In this document: positions 13,009 to 21,296 of the stretch, piece after piece
Numbering within the stretch: position 1 is the first letter of the stretch
Layout of the letters: each line of letters opens with the position of its first letter
Assembly: GCF_900119385.1 (NCBI RefSeq)
Contig: NZ_FPKO01000009.1
Coordinates: 457,405 to 521,404, forward strand
Direction: 5' to 3'
Length of the DNA stretch: 64,000 nt
Source of the DNA: Thermophilibacter mediterraneus
GTDB taxonomy: Bacteria; Actinomycetota; Coriobacteriia; Coriobacteriales; Atopobiaceae
Program-made: the position numbers and the translations under genes
Notes under the pieces: model-generated
The model's input: only the letters and a program-made list of their open reading frames with translations
Databases searched by the model: none
Told to the model about the DNA's origin: nothing

Positions 13009-14073
13009 CTACACCGCCTGCGCGAGCTTCTCCGCGCGCTCCGCGGCGGCGAGCGCCTCGATCACCGAGGAGAGCGAGTCGCCGAGCAGCACGCCGTTGT
13101 AGGTTCCGTTGAAGCCGATGCGGTGGTCGGTCACGCGGTCCTGCGGCTGGTTGTAGGTGCGAATCTTCTCCGAGCGGTTTCCGTGCCCGATCTGGGAGAG
13201 GCGCTCGGCGCCCTGCTCGGCCTGCTGGCGCTCGAGCTCCATCTCATAGAGTCGGGCGCGCAGCATCTGCATGCAGACCTCGCGGTTCTGGATCTGGGAT
13301 CGCTGGTCCTGGGACTGGACCACGGTATTGGTGGGCAGGTGGGTGATGCGCACCGCCGAGTAGGTGGTGTTGACGCACTGGCCGCCGGGGCCGGAGGCGC
13401 AGTAGGTGTCGATGCGCAGGTCCGACTGCTCGATCTGGATGTCGATCTCGTCGGCCTCGGGAAGCACCGCCACGGTCGCGGTCGAGGTCTGGATGCGACC
13501 CTGGCTCTCGGTCTTGGGGATGCGCTGGACGCGATGGACGCCGGACTCGTACTTGAGCACGGAGTAGACCTTGTCGCCGGAGACCTTGAACTCGATGGTC
13601 TTGAATCCGCCCGCCTCGGAGGGGCTCGAGGAGAGCACCTGGATCTTCCAGCCGCGACCCTCGCAGAAGCGCTGGTACATCTTGTACAGGTCGCCCGCGA
13701 AGATGGCGGCCTCGTCTCCGCCGACGCCGGCGCGGATCTCGACGATGGTGTCCTTCTCATCGTTGGGGTCGGCCGGAATGAGCAGGAACTTGATGTCCTC
13801 CTCGAGGGCCGGGAGCTTGGCCTCGTTTCCGGAGATGTCCTCCTGCAGCATCGCCTTCTCCTCGGCGTCCGCCTCGTGCAGCATCTCCTTGGCCGCCTCG
13901 ATGTCATCGAGGGCGCCCAAGTACTCACGGGCCTTCGCCACGAGCTCCGCCTGGCTCGCGTGCTCCTTGGCAAGGCGCGCGTACTCCTTGGGGTCGGAGA
14001 CGACGGCGGGGTCCATGAGCTTCTTCTCGAGCTCCTCGTATGCCTGAATGATCTTGGTGAGCTTGTCTCGCAC
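13009..14073 (-). CDS. prfA: Peptide chain release factor 1
   Basis: Reads UAA and UAG. 354 residues. The stop-codon tripeptide position is PKT (in HRVQRIPKTESQGR), consistent with the PxT form of RF1 rather than the SPF of RF2. The catalytic GGQ is in GPGGQCVNTTYSAVR. GTG start with AAGGAGAACTACC upstream. Its 5' region (14074-14320) carries a small UAG-terminated reading frame, listed separately. Confidence 0.97.
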   Translation of the reverse strand: MRDKLTKIIQAYEELEKKLMDPAVVSDPKEYARLAKEHASQAELVAKAREYLGALDDIEAAKEMLHEADAEEKAMLQEDISGNEAKLPALEEDIKFLLIPADPNDEKDTIVEIRAGVGGDEAAIFAGDLYKMYQRFCEGRGWKIQVLSSSPSEAGGFKTIEFKVSGDKVYSVLKYESGVHRVQRIPKTESQGRIQTSTATVAVLPEADEIDIQIEQSDLRIDTYCASGPGGQCVNTTYSAVRITHLPTNTVVQSQDQRSQIQNREVCMQMLRARLYEMELERQQAEQGAERLSQIGHGNRSEKIRTYNQPQDRVTDHRIGFNGTYNGVLLGDSLSSVIEALAAAERAEKLAQAV

Positions 14074-14139
14074 GGTAGTTCTCCTTATGGGGTCGTGTGG
14101 CCGGGCATGCGTGATGGGGGGCGCGGGCCCCGGGCGCAG

Positions 14140-14166
14140 CTAGAGCATGTCAAACCTCGGATACAC
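14140..14166 (-). other. Possible 8-codon leader ORF before prfA
   Basis: On the minus strand GAGGAGG stands four bases before a GTG that opens an eight-codon frame (MYPRFDML) ending in TAG, 66 bases upstream of the prfA start. The same frame is closed 11 codons further upstream by TAA, so it is not the tail of a larger gene. Whether it is translated is unknown. Confidence 0.3.
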
Positions 14167-14320
14167 GAAGCCTCCTCGGAGCCAGTCGAATTAACCCTCT
14201 TATCTTACCCCGAACCAAGAGCCGCGACGGCCGTTCGCGCAAAGTCCACGCGAGCGGCCACGGGCGCGAACCGCACGCGCGTTGTGAGACACTAGGGACG
14301 CGAAACAGGGAGGTGCCACG

Positions 14321-15736
14321 ATGCCAGACGAGCTTGAGAGCGGGCGCACGGAGACGGGGGCGACAGCGGGTCCGGAGCGCGGGCAGCTGCCCGACGAGAC
14401 CCTCGCGGGCGAGACGGCCACGCTCCGAGACGGCACGTCGCACCCCGGCACGACCGAGCGCAGGCCGGCCGTGGGCGAGGCGCCGTCGCGCGCGGGCGAG
14501 GACGCAGGGGAGCGAGACGCGGGCGAGACGAGCTCGCGCCCGTCCGCGACCGAGCGGGCCGCAGCGCTCGTCGGGCTCGTCCGGAGGCATCGCGTCGCGG
14601 CGGGGCTCACGGCGCTCGCCGTCCTCGCGCTCGTGACGGGCATCGCCCTCGTCATCACCTCGACGCCCGGCCTCCCCTCCCGGGAGCTCGTCGAGCGCGA
14701 CGCGCGGGAGCTGCTCGCAACCCCTGCGTACGACCCCGGAAGCTTCGGGTGGGACGACATCATCGTGCGGCGCGACGTCGAGGTCCGCTCGGTGAGGCCG
14801 GGTGACGGAGAGGGGCGCGCCGTCGCGGACGTGCTCGTCACCTACGAGGGCGAGAGCGTCTCCGCGCGGCAGGCGGCAGAGATCGACTACTCCCGCGTGA
14901 ACGGCTCCTGGCATGCCGACGGCGAGCCGAGAGACGTCCGCGTCTCCTGGGAGGAGCACGACGGAATCGATCCGGAGAAGCTGTCCTCCGGCAAGGGCGC
15001 GCTGCTCGCCCGAGCGGACGGGAAGCTCGCCGCGGAGGGGGACGACGGGGGCACCACGCTCTCGCAGCTCTACGCGACCTCCGACCTGAGCGTCGACTCC
15101 TACACCCACGACCCCGAGACCGCGACCTGCTTCGCCGAGCTCACCCTCACGCGCCCCGGAACCTTCGAGACGTACAGCTGCCACATGAGCGTCACCCTCT
15201 CCTTCCGCACCTCGAGCGGTCAATGGGAGATCGAGGAGCTCGAGGTCGCCGACGGGGCCAAGGCGAGGAGCCTCGAGCCTCTGACGGGCACCTGGCTGGG
15301 AACGTTCGTCAGCCAGGAGACCGACGGCACGAAGTGCCTCGCAGCACGCGAGGAGGGGCTGACGCTCGTGGTGGAGTCCTCCGTCACCGAGGCGGGGGTC
15401 ACGCAGGTGACGGGGGTCGTCTCCAGCGTCGCGCACTACCACGACCACCCCGCGCAGGACGCGCAGAGCTGCCAGGGGGACCTCTCCTTCTCTGAGGTCC
15501 CGCTCACGGCGACGCTCACCGACGACTCCGACGGGGCGCTCGTCCTCGAGGGAACGCTGCCGGAGGACGTGGGCGGGGTGGTCTCCGTCGTCATTCGCCT
15601 TGGCGAGAAGGACCGTCCGTCCGCGGCCACGGTGGAGGTGACGACGTCCTACTCGACCACGGGGTCGATCATCTTCATCCCCTACGAGAGGACGATCACC
15701 TACACGGACACCTTCAGCCTCTCGCGTGCGACGTAG
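14321..15736 (+). CDS. Membrane-anchored protein of unknown function
   Basis: Not recognised. 471 residues: a ~90-residue acidic, low-complexity N-terminal tail, one hydrophobic helix at ~93-115 (VAAGLTALAVLALVTGIALVI), then ~350 residues that would lie outside the cell. The outer part has two similar halves with YTHDPETATCFAELTL-like beta strands and paired cysteines (CFAEL, YSCHM, TKCLA, AQSCQG), which could form disulfides. No enzymatic motif seen. ATG with GGGAGGTGCCACG upstream. It is the only plus-strand gene here, inserted between rpmE and prfA, which are usually close neighbours. Confidence 0.8.
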   Translation: MPDELESGRTETGATAGPERGQLPDETLAGETATLRDGTSHPGTTERRPAVGEAPSRAGEDAGERDAGETSSRPSATERAAALVGLVRRHRVAAGLTALAVLALVTGIALVITSTPGLPSRELVERDARELLATPAYDPGSFGWDDIIVRRDVEVRSVRPGDGEGRAVADVLVTYEGESVSARQAAEIDYSRVNGSWHADGEPRDVRVSWEEHDGIDPEKLSSGKGALLARADGKLAAEGDDGGTTLSQLYATSDLSVDSYTHDPETATCFAELTLTRPGTFETYSCHMSVTLSFRTSSGQWEIEELEVADGAKARSLEPLTGTWLGTFVSQETDGTKCLAAREEGLTLVVESSVTEAGVTQVTGVVSSVAHYHDHPAQDAQSCQGDLSFSEVPLTATLTDDSDGALVLEGTLPEDVGGVVSVVIRLGEKDRPSAATVEVTTSYSTTGSIIFIPYERTITYTDTFSLSRAT

Positions 15737-15801
15737 CATTGCGGCGGGCGTCCGGGCGGGGGCGAATCGGTGCGTGCCCGGCGCCCGCGGCCTAAAACAA
15801 G

Positions 15802-15838
15802 GAGCGCCCCGCACCTCGAAGCGAGGGGCGGGGCGCTC
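15802..15838 (-). terminator. Intrinsic terminator after rpmE
   Basis: An 11-pair outer stem (GAGCGCCCCGC / GCGGGGCGCTC) encloses a second CCTCG/CGAGG stem. On the minus strand it is followed by CTTGTTTTAGG. It also sits ~65 bases past the stop of the convergent plus-strand gene and may serve both. Confidence 0.8.
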
Positions 15839-15857
15839 GTGACGCGTGATGCGGGCG

Positions 15858-16268
15858 CTACTCGGCCTCGGTGGCCTCCGGCTCGGCGGGAGCCTCGGCG
15901 GCGGGGGCGGCAGCAGCCTCGGCCTCGGCCTTCTTGGCGTACTCGGCGGCACGCTTGGCCTTCTCGGCGGCCTTGGCCTCCTTGGCGGCCTTCTTGGCAG
16001 CGGCCTCCTCAGCAGCCTTGGCGGCACGGGCGGCCTTGGCCTCCTCGGCCTTCTTGAGCTGGGCGGCAGCGGCGCCACCAAACTTGTCGGCGAAGCGCTG
16101 GACGCGACCGCCGGTGTCGACGAGCTTCTGCTGGCCGGTATAGAACGGGTGGCACTTGTCGCACAGGTCGACCACGATCTCCTTCTTGGTGGAGCGGGTC
16201 TTCCAGGTGTTGCCGCAGGTGCAGCGGACGGTGCACTCCACGTAGTCGGGGTGGATACCTTGCTTCAT
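15858..16268 (-). CDS. rpmE: 50S ribosomal protein L31 with long C-terminal tail
   Basis: 136 residues from the ATG at 16268 (GAAGAGGAGTCCTGCC upstream). Residues 1-68 are a zinc-type L31: [34 protein letters not shown] and the terminal GRVQRF. Cysteines for the zinc site are present, so it is the C+ form, expected when zinc is replete. Residues ~75-136 add an Ala/Lys/Glu-rich helical tail roughly as long as L31 itself. Such tails occur on several ribosomal proteins in high-GC anaerobes, but their role is not known. Confidence 0.95.
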   Translation of the reverse strand: MKQGIHPDYVECTVRCTCGNTWKTRSTKKEIVVDLCDKCHPFYTGQQKLVDTGGRVQRFADKFGGAAAAQLKKAEEAKAARAAKAAEEAAAKKAAKEAKAAEKAKRAAEYAKKAEAEAAAAPAAEAPAEPEATEAE

Positions 16269-16449
16269 GGCAGGACTCCTCTTCTTCGGCCCTGGTTTCC
16301 GACCAGAGCGGGGGTTCGTCTTGGTTCCGACCAAGACACAATAGCCGTATGACTATATCAGAAAGACTGTGAGGCGTCTGTGAAGATTTGCGCGTAATAT
16401 GGGGCGAGAAGTACGCGCCGCCGCAGGCGTAAAACCTCGGGGAGGCCCC

Positions 16450-17229
16450 ATGTTTCTTGCCATCGACGTTGGCAACACGCAGTCCACGCTCGGTCTCTTT
16501 GACGACGGCGGAACGCTCGTGCACGGCTGGCGCATGTCCACGGACGCCACGGACACCTCCGACATGCTGCACTCCCGCCTCTGGGGCTTCTTCATGAAGG
16601 ACGGGCTCGAGCTCGGGTGCGTGAGCGAGGCCGGGGTCGCCAGCGTGGTCCCCGCCCTCGAGAGGTCGTGGAGGCGCTGCCTTGGGCAGCACCTCGGTCA
16701 CGAGCCCCTTGTCGTGAGCGCCGGCAGGGGCTATGGCATGAGGGTCGCCATGCCCGACCCGCGCCAGGTCGGCGCGGACCGCATCGCCAACGCCATCGCG
16801 GCGCGCGCGACCTACGGGGCGCCAGTCATCGTGGTGGACTTTGGCACGGCAACCAACATCGACGTCGTCGATGCCGCGGGGGCCTATCGCGGCGGCGCGA
16901 TCTCGCCGGGCCTCATGCTCTCCGCGAACGCCCTCTTCGCGCGAGCGGCCAAGCTCGCAAGCGTCCCCATCGAGGCGCCGGAGCGCGCGCTTGGCGACGG
17001 GACCGAGGCCGCGCTCCAGTCGGGCCTCGTCATCGGTGCGGCGGCCCAGGCCGAGGGGCTCGTGGCCCGCATCCAGGCGGAGCTCGGCGGACCGCGCGCC
17101 ACGGTGGTGGGAACAGGAGGCCTCGCGCGCACGGTCGCCCGCGCCACGAGCCTCTTCGACGCCATCGACCCGGACCTCACCCTGCGCGGCATCCGCGAGA
17201 TCTGGCTCTGGGGTCAGGGGCGCGCGTAG
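16450..17229 (+). CDS. coaX: Type III pantothenate kinase
   Basis: First step of CoA synthesis, ATP-dependent phosphorylation of pantothenate. 259 residues from the ATG at 16450, directly behind GGGGAGGCCCC. ASKHA-fold motifs: FLAIDVGNTQSTLGLF (phosphate 1), VVDFGTATNIDVVDA and GGAISPGLML. Divergent from rpmE across a ~180-base gap. Confidence 0.95.
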   Translation: MFLAIDVGNTQSTLGLFDDGGTLVHGWRMSTDATDTSDMLHSRLWGFFMKDGLELGCVSEAGVASVVPALERSWRRCLGQHLGHEPLVVSAGRGYGMRVAMPDPRQVGADRIANAIAARATYGAPVIVVDFGTATNIDVVDAAGAYRGGAISPGLMLSANALFARAAKLASVPIEAPERALGDGTEAALQSGLVIGAAAQAEGLVARIQAELGGPRATVVGTGGLARTVARATSLFDAIDPDLTLRGIREIWLWGQGRA

Positions 17230-17247
17230 AGGCGCCGGGGCCGCCCG

Positions 17248-17772
17248 CTACACGCGCCTCAGCAGCGCCTGCTCGGGGGCGATCTCCAGCTCCTGGGCGG
17301 CGTCCTCGAGGCGCACCGTGGCCCGACCCCACACGTCAACGCCGGCCAGCGCCCCGCGACCGATCACGCGGCCGCCGCGCACGACCTCCACGCGCTCCCC
17401 CATGCCGAGAAGCACATCAAAGTAGTCGCCCAAGACGGACGCCAGGGGGCCGGCGGAACCGCGGCCGGCGGCATACGCCCCCTCCCAGGCGCCGATCCCG
17501 TCAAGGACCGCCCGCTCGATGGCCGCGGCATCGAGGTTCCTCTCGCCCTCCCACGTGAGGTCGCAGCGAACGAAGACGCCCTCGTCGTCGTAGCCCGCCC
17601 GAGCCTCGACGGACACGAGCTCGTCGCCCGCCCCCGTCACCACCTCGTGCGGCCAGGCCACGCGCGCGCCGAGCTCGTGGGCGAGCGCCAGGGCGCACAC
17701 GTAGGGGACGCCGGTCACGAAGCCCATGGGCACGCTCGGCCGCAGCGTGAGGGAGGTCCCGGCTACTCCCAT
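17248..17772 (-). CDS. BirA/biotin-ligase-like protein lacking catalytic motifs
   Basis: 174 residues from the ATG at 17772 (GGGGGAGATCGC), overlapping the folP-folK stop by ten bases. SLTLRPSVP, VPYVCALALAHELGARVAWP and a C-terminal RVEVVRGGRVIGRGALAGVDVWGRATVRL match the later part of the biotin-protein-ligase catalytic domain and its C-terminal SH3-like domain. The N-terminal HTH and the GRGRxGR adenylate loop are absent. The usual KWPND is AWPHE, so the lysine that contacts biotinyl-AMP is lost. Ligase activity is therefore unlikely; it may be a decayed or repurposed copy. Confidence 0.65.
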   Translation of the reverse strand: MGVAGTSLTLRPSVPMGFVTGVPYVCALALAHELGARVAWPHEVVTGAGDELVSVEARAGYDDEGVFVRCDLTWEGERNLDAAAIERAVLDGIGAWEGAYAAGRGSAGPLASVLGDYFDVLLGMGERVEVVRGGRVIGRGALAGVDVWGRATVRLEDAAQELEIAPEQALLRRV

Positions 17773-19235
17773 GCGATCTCCCCCAGGTCGGCGGTCACGT
17801 GACCGACGCGCTCCTCGCGCGGGAGCACGCTCACCCCGGCGTGGGCGAGGAAGCGCTCGGGATCGTGCATGAGGTCCTCCATGGGCACGATCACGTAGTC
17901 GCGCTCGCCGAGGCGGGGGTGCGGCAGCGTGAGGCGCGAGCCCGCGTGACGCTCTCCCTCGACCCACGCGAGGTCGCAGTCGATGGTGCGCGGGCCGTTT
18001 CCGGGCCTCTTCTTGGCGCCGACGGCAGGCGCGGCGGCCTCGGCGGCCTTCTCGCGAATCCTACCGAGCTCGTTTTCCACCTCGAGGAGCTTACCAAGAA
18101 GAACGAGCGGGTGGAGCTCGCTTCTGATCTCCGCCACGGCGTTGGCCACCGGCGTGGCGATGCCGTAGGCGGGCTCGGTCTCGTAGGCGTGGCTCACGCT
18201 GACCACGCAGGTGAGGGGGATCTCGTCGATGAGCTGCACGGCGCGGGCGAGGTTGCCCACGCGGTTGCCCACGTTGGATCCCAGGCTCACGAAGCCCTGG
18301 CGCGCGTCCTTGTGCGAGGCGGCCCAATAGGCGTTGACGGCCTGCGAGACGCCGGCGACGTCATGGACCCGCAGTATGCGGGCGCCGTTCTCGATGGCTG
18401 AGATGCAGACGCCCGCCGTCGCCGCGTCGCGGGCGGCGGCGTCGGCCACGCCGGAGACTGCCCCCACGAAGCGCTTGCGCGAGACGGCGCAGGCGAGCGG
18501 GTACCCCATCGAGGCCATGGAGCGCGTGGCGCGCTGGATGACCACGTCCTCGTCGGCAAACTTGTCGAAGCCCGCGCCCGGATCCATGCAGATGCGGTCA
18601 TGGCTCACCCCCGCGCGCATGAGCGTGCGGGCCTGGTCGCCCAGAAACCCCATGACCTGCCGCATGATGGGTGCCTCCTCGGGCAGGGTGAAGCGGCGCT
18701 GCGACAGGACGGGGCGCGGCAGCGCGCTGCCGGTGGGACGCGACTCGTCGAGCGTGACCTGGCGGCGCGGGGCGCGCGTGCCCAGGCCGCCTCGGTTCCA
18801 GTGCATGACGATGCAGCCGCACGAGGTGTCCGCCGCAACCTCGACCATCTTGGGGTCGGTGAAGCCCGAGACGTCGTTCACGATGGCGGCGCCGAGCCGG
18901 ACGCACATGCGGGCGACGTCGGCGTGACGCGTGTCCACCGAGACGATCGCGCCGGCGTCGACGAGGGCGCGCACCACCGGCACGATGCGCTCCGCCTCGA
19001 CCCTCGAGTCGACCGGCGTATGGCCCGGGCGCGTGGACTCACCGCCCACGTCGATGATGTCGGCGCCCTCGTCGAGCATCTCGAGGCCGCGGGCGATGGC
19101 GGCCGCATGGTCGAGGTTCTCCCCACCGTCCGAGAAGGAGTCCGGGGTCACGTTGAGGATGCCCATGATGCGCGGGCGCGCGAGCGAAATCTCGAACGCC
19201 CCGCAGTGCCAGGTGCCATAGTTCTCTCGAAGCAT
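17763..19235 (-). CDS. folP-folK: Dihydropteroate synthase - HPPK fusion
   Basis: Two consecutive folate steps in one chain of 490 residues. Residues ~1-300 are DHPS: RIMGILNVTPDSFSDGG, DVGGESTRPG and DPGAGFDKFADED (pterin and sulfonamide-site region). An insertion around the VLSQRRF segment lengthens it. Residues ~320-490 are HPPK: FVSLGSNVGNR, GPRTIDCDL (Mg-binding DxD) and LTLPHPRLGERDYVIVPM. The start is the ATG at 19235 after CTGGAGGGAGCGGTC. Known folP and folK fusions exist; the DHPS-first order should be compared with relatives. Confidence 0.92.
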   Translation of the reverse strand: MLRENYGTWHCGAFEISLARPRIMGILNVTPDSFSDGGENLDHAAAIARGLEMLDEGADIIDVGGESTRPGHTPVDSRVEAERIVPVVRALVDAGAIVSVDTRHADVARMCVRLGAAIVNDVSGFTDPKMVEVAADTSCGCIVMHWNRGGLGTRAPRRQVTLDESRPTGSALPRPVLSQRRFTLPEEAPIMRQVMGFLGDQARTLMRAGVSHDRICMDPGAGFDKFADEDVVIQRATRSMASMGYPLACAVSRKRFVGAVSGVADAAARDAATAGVCISAIENGARILRVHDVAGVSQAVNAYWAASHKDARQGFVSLGSNVGNRVGNLARAVQLIDEIPLTCVVSVSHAYETEPAYGIATPVANAVAEIRSELHPLVLLGKLLEVENELGRIREKAAEAAAPAVGAKKRPGNGPRTIDCDLAWVEGERHAGSRLTLPHPRLGERDYVIVPMEDLMHDPERFLAHAGVSVLPREERVGHVTADLGEIAWE

Positions 19236-19322
19236 GACCGCTCCCTCCAGGTTCTTGTCCATCGCTCCATTGTACCCGGTGCGAGACCGTCCGCGCCGCG
19301 CGCGGGCTCCGGGCGACGCCCG

Positions 19323-20060
19323 TCAGAAGTCGAACGCCGCGGCTATGTCGCAGGCGCAGACGAGGTCCGCCCCCGCATCCGCGGGCGTGGGGTCCCGGTT
19401 GACGACCACCAACTCCGAACCCCCGTAGTAGTTCACCAGGCCGGCGGCGGGGTAGACGACGAGCGACGTCCCCCCGATGACGAGCAGGTCTGCCGCCGAG
19501 ATCGCCCTCACGCTGGCGATAAGGACGCGCTCGTCGAGCTGCTCCTCGTAGAGCACGACGTCGGGCTTCACGAGGCCGCCGCACTTCTCGCAACGGGGAA
19601 CTCCCTCGGTCCCCATGACCCACTCCGCCGAGTAGGTTGCTCCGCAGGCCTGGCAGACGTTGCGATGGACCGACCCGTGGAGCTCTAAGACCTCACGCGA
19701 CCCCGCCGCCTGGTGGAGCCCGTCGATGTTCTGGGTGACCACGGCGGCGAGATGCCCCTCGCGCTCGAGCTCCGAGAGCCTCAGGTGGGCGCGGTTGGGG
19801 CGGGCGGTCAGGCAGACCATCCGCTCGCGATAGAAGTCGAAGAACTCCTCGGTGTGCGCGACAAAGAAGCTGTGGCTGAGCATCGTCTCGGGCGGGTAGG
19901 CGAAGCGCTGGTGATAGAGGCCATCGGCGCTGCGGAAGTCGGGGATGCCGCTTGCCGTCGAGACTCCGGCGCCGCCGAAGAACACCGCGCTTCTCGCCCG
20001 CGAGAAGCGCTCCGCGAGCTCCCCCGCCGCCTCGGCGGGATCGGTGACGGTACGTGACAT
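19323..20060 (-). CDS. cobB: NAD-dependent protein deacylase (sirtuin)
   Basis: Removes acyl groups from lysines using NAD+. 245 residues from the ATG at 20060 (GGAAGGGGAGCC). NAD motifs GGAGVSTASGIPDFRS and TQNIDGLHQAAGS, the catalytic His in LELHGSVHR, and a zinc ribbon CQAC...CEKC. Stands alone between folP-folK (same strand) and a divergent patatin gene. Confidence 0.93.
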   Translation of the reverse strand: MSRTVTDPAEAAGELAERFSRARSAVFFGGAGVSTASGIPDFRSADGLYHQRFAYPPETMLSHSFFVAHTEEFFDFYRERMVCLTARPNRAHLRLSELEREGHLAAVVTQNIDGLHQAAGSREVLELHGSVHRNVCQACGATYSAEWVMGTEGVPRCEKCGGLVKPDVVLYEEQLDERVLIASVRAISAADLLVIGGTSLVVYPAAGLVNYYGGSELVVVNRDPTPADAGADLVCACDIAAAFDF

Positions 20061-20228
20061 GGCTCCCCTTCCCTCGGCGCGACCACGGGGGCGGGCCGCC
20101 CCCATAGCAATCGTAGCCCTCGCGGAGCGCTAGGGCCTGGCCGAACCAGCCCCCATATCTGGAGAATCCGTCGGGAAGGGTTCGCGGATGGCGGTTTGGG
20201 GAAGAAACAGGCTTATGCGCAATGTGCC

Positions 20229-20259
20229 TTCGCGCGGCGTCCGGCGAGCGCCGCGCGAA
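20229..20259 (+). promoter_or_regulatory. 5' UTR hairpin before the patatin gene
   Basis: Perfect 11-pair stem TTCGCGCGGCG / CGCCGCGCGAA with a nine-base loop, ending two bases before the GTGAGGGAGG ribosome site. It could restrict or time translation initiation; no known riboswitch consensus is visible. Confidence 0.45.
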
Positions 20260-20276
20260 CGTGAGGGAGGCAAGCC

Positions 20277-21230
20277 ATGGAGCCACTGTCCAGCAACGTG
20301 TTCGACTGCGCCCTCGTCTTCGAGGGGGGCGGGTACCGGGCAAGCTACACCTGCGCGTTCGCCAACGTGCTGCTCGAGCAGGGCATCTACTTCGACTACG
20401 TCTGCGGGCTCTCCGCCGGGGCGAGCAACTCCGTCAACTACCTCTCGCGTGACCGCACCCGCGTCCGGGAGGCCTTCATGACCGACGGTGCCGCCAGGGG
20501 GCTCGTCGGCATGCGCTCGGTGCTGCGCGGCCGGGGCTACTTCGACGCCGATTCCCTCTACGAGGGGGCGCTCCGCGACGGGACGCTCACGTTCGACTGG
20601 GAGACGTTCTCCGCCAACCCCGCGCGCCTGCGCATCCAGGCCTTCGAGCGCGACACCGGCAAGACGGTACGCTTTGGCCGAGAGGACATGACCGACCCCA
20701 TGCGCATGATCGACCTGGTGCGCACCAGCTCCACCCTGCCCGGCATGATGAAGCCGCTCGCCGTCGACGGACGGGTCCTTCTGGACGGGGGCCTCGGAGC
20801 GGGCGCGGGCATCCCCGTGTGCATGGCGGAGGACGACGGCATGGAGCGCTTCCTCTTCGTGGCCACGCGCCCGCGAGGCTACCGCAAGCAGGAGCCGACC
20901 GCACGCGAGCGCCGCATGTTCCAGGCCGTCTCCAGGGACTACCCCTATCTCAGGAACGCGCTGCTCACCCGATGGGAGCGCTACAACGCCGCGATCGACC
21001 ACGTCGAGGAGCTTGCCGCCGAGGGGCGCGCGCTCATCATCTACCCCGACGAGATGCCCGTGGAGAGCTCCACCGTCAACCCCCGCAAGCTCGCGGCGGC
21101 CTACGACGCCGGCCACGCCCAGTATCTGCGCGAGCTCCCGCGCATTCGTGAGTTCCTGTTCGGCTCGCCCGACGCCGGGCCGTGCCCGAGCGACCCCGAC
21201 GAGGGGACGGGCTACATCACGCTGGGATAG
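20277..21230 (+). CDS. Patatin-like phospholipase (RssA/YjjU type)
   Basis: Serine acyl hydrolase with a Ser-Asp dyad. 317 residues. Oxyanion loop EGGGYRASYT, nucleophile elbow YVCGLSAGASNS (GxSxG) and catalytic Asp in VLLDGGLGAG. Residues ~220-300 carry the C-terminal region common in YjjU-like proteins. No signal peptide, so probably cytoplasmic and acting on the inner membrane face. Physiological substrate unknown. Confidence 0.88.
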   Translation: MEPLSSNVFDCALVFEGGGYRASYTCAFANVLLEQGIYFDYVCGLSAGASNSVNYLSRDRTRVREAFMTDGAARGLVGMRSVLRGRGYFDADSLYEGALRDGTLTFDWETFSANPARLRIQAFERDTGKTVRFGREDMTDPMRMIDLVRTSSTLPGMMKPLAVDGRVLLDGGLGAGAGIPVCMAEDDGMERFLFVATRPRGYRKQEPTARERRMFQAVSRDYPYLRNALLTRWERYNAAIDHVEELAAEGRALIIYPDEMPVESSTVNPRKLAAAYDAGHAQYLRELPRIREFLFGSPDAGPCPSDPDEGTGYITLG

Positions 21231-21296
21231 GCGTCTGGCTGGTACGCGGCGCAGCGGCTACACTTGGCTGAGCAACCGCCCCGAGAGGAGACTCCC

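Noticed and set aside
14140-14166. Remnant of the DUF1385 gene often found between rpmE and prfA
   Set aside because: The short peptide shows no match to the C-terminus of that family as I know it.
14150-16081. 643-codon minus-strand frame opposite the unknown membrane protein
   Set aside because: Low-complexity Arg/Pro/Ala-rich product; the plus-strand frame has a ribosome site, a membrane helix and ordinary composition.
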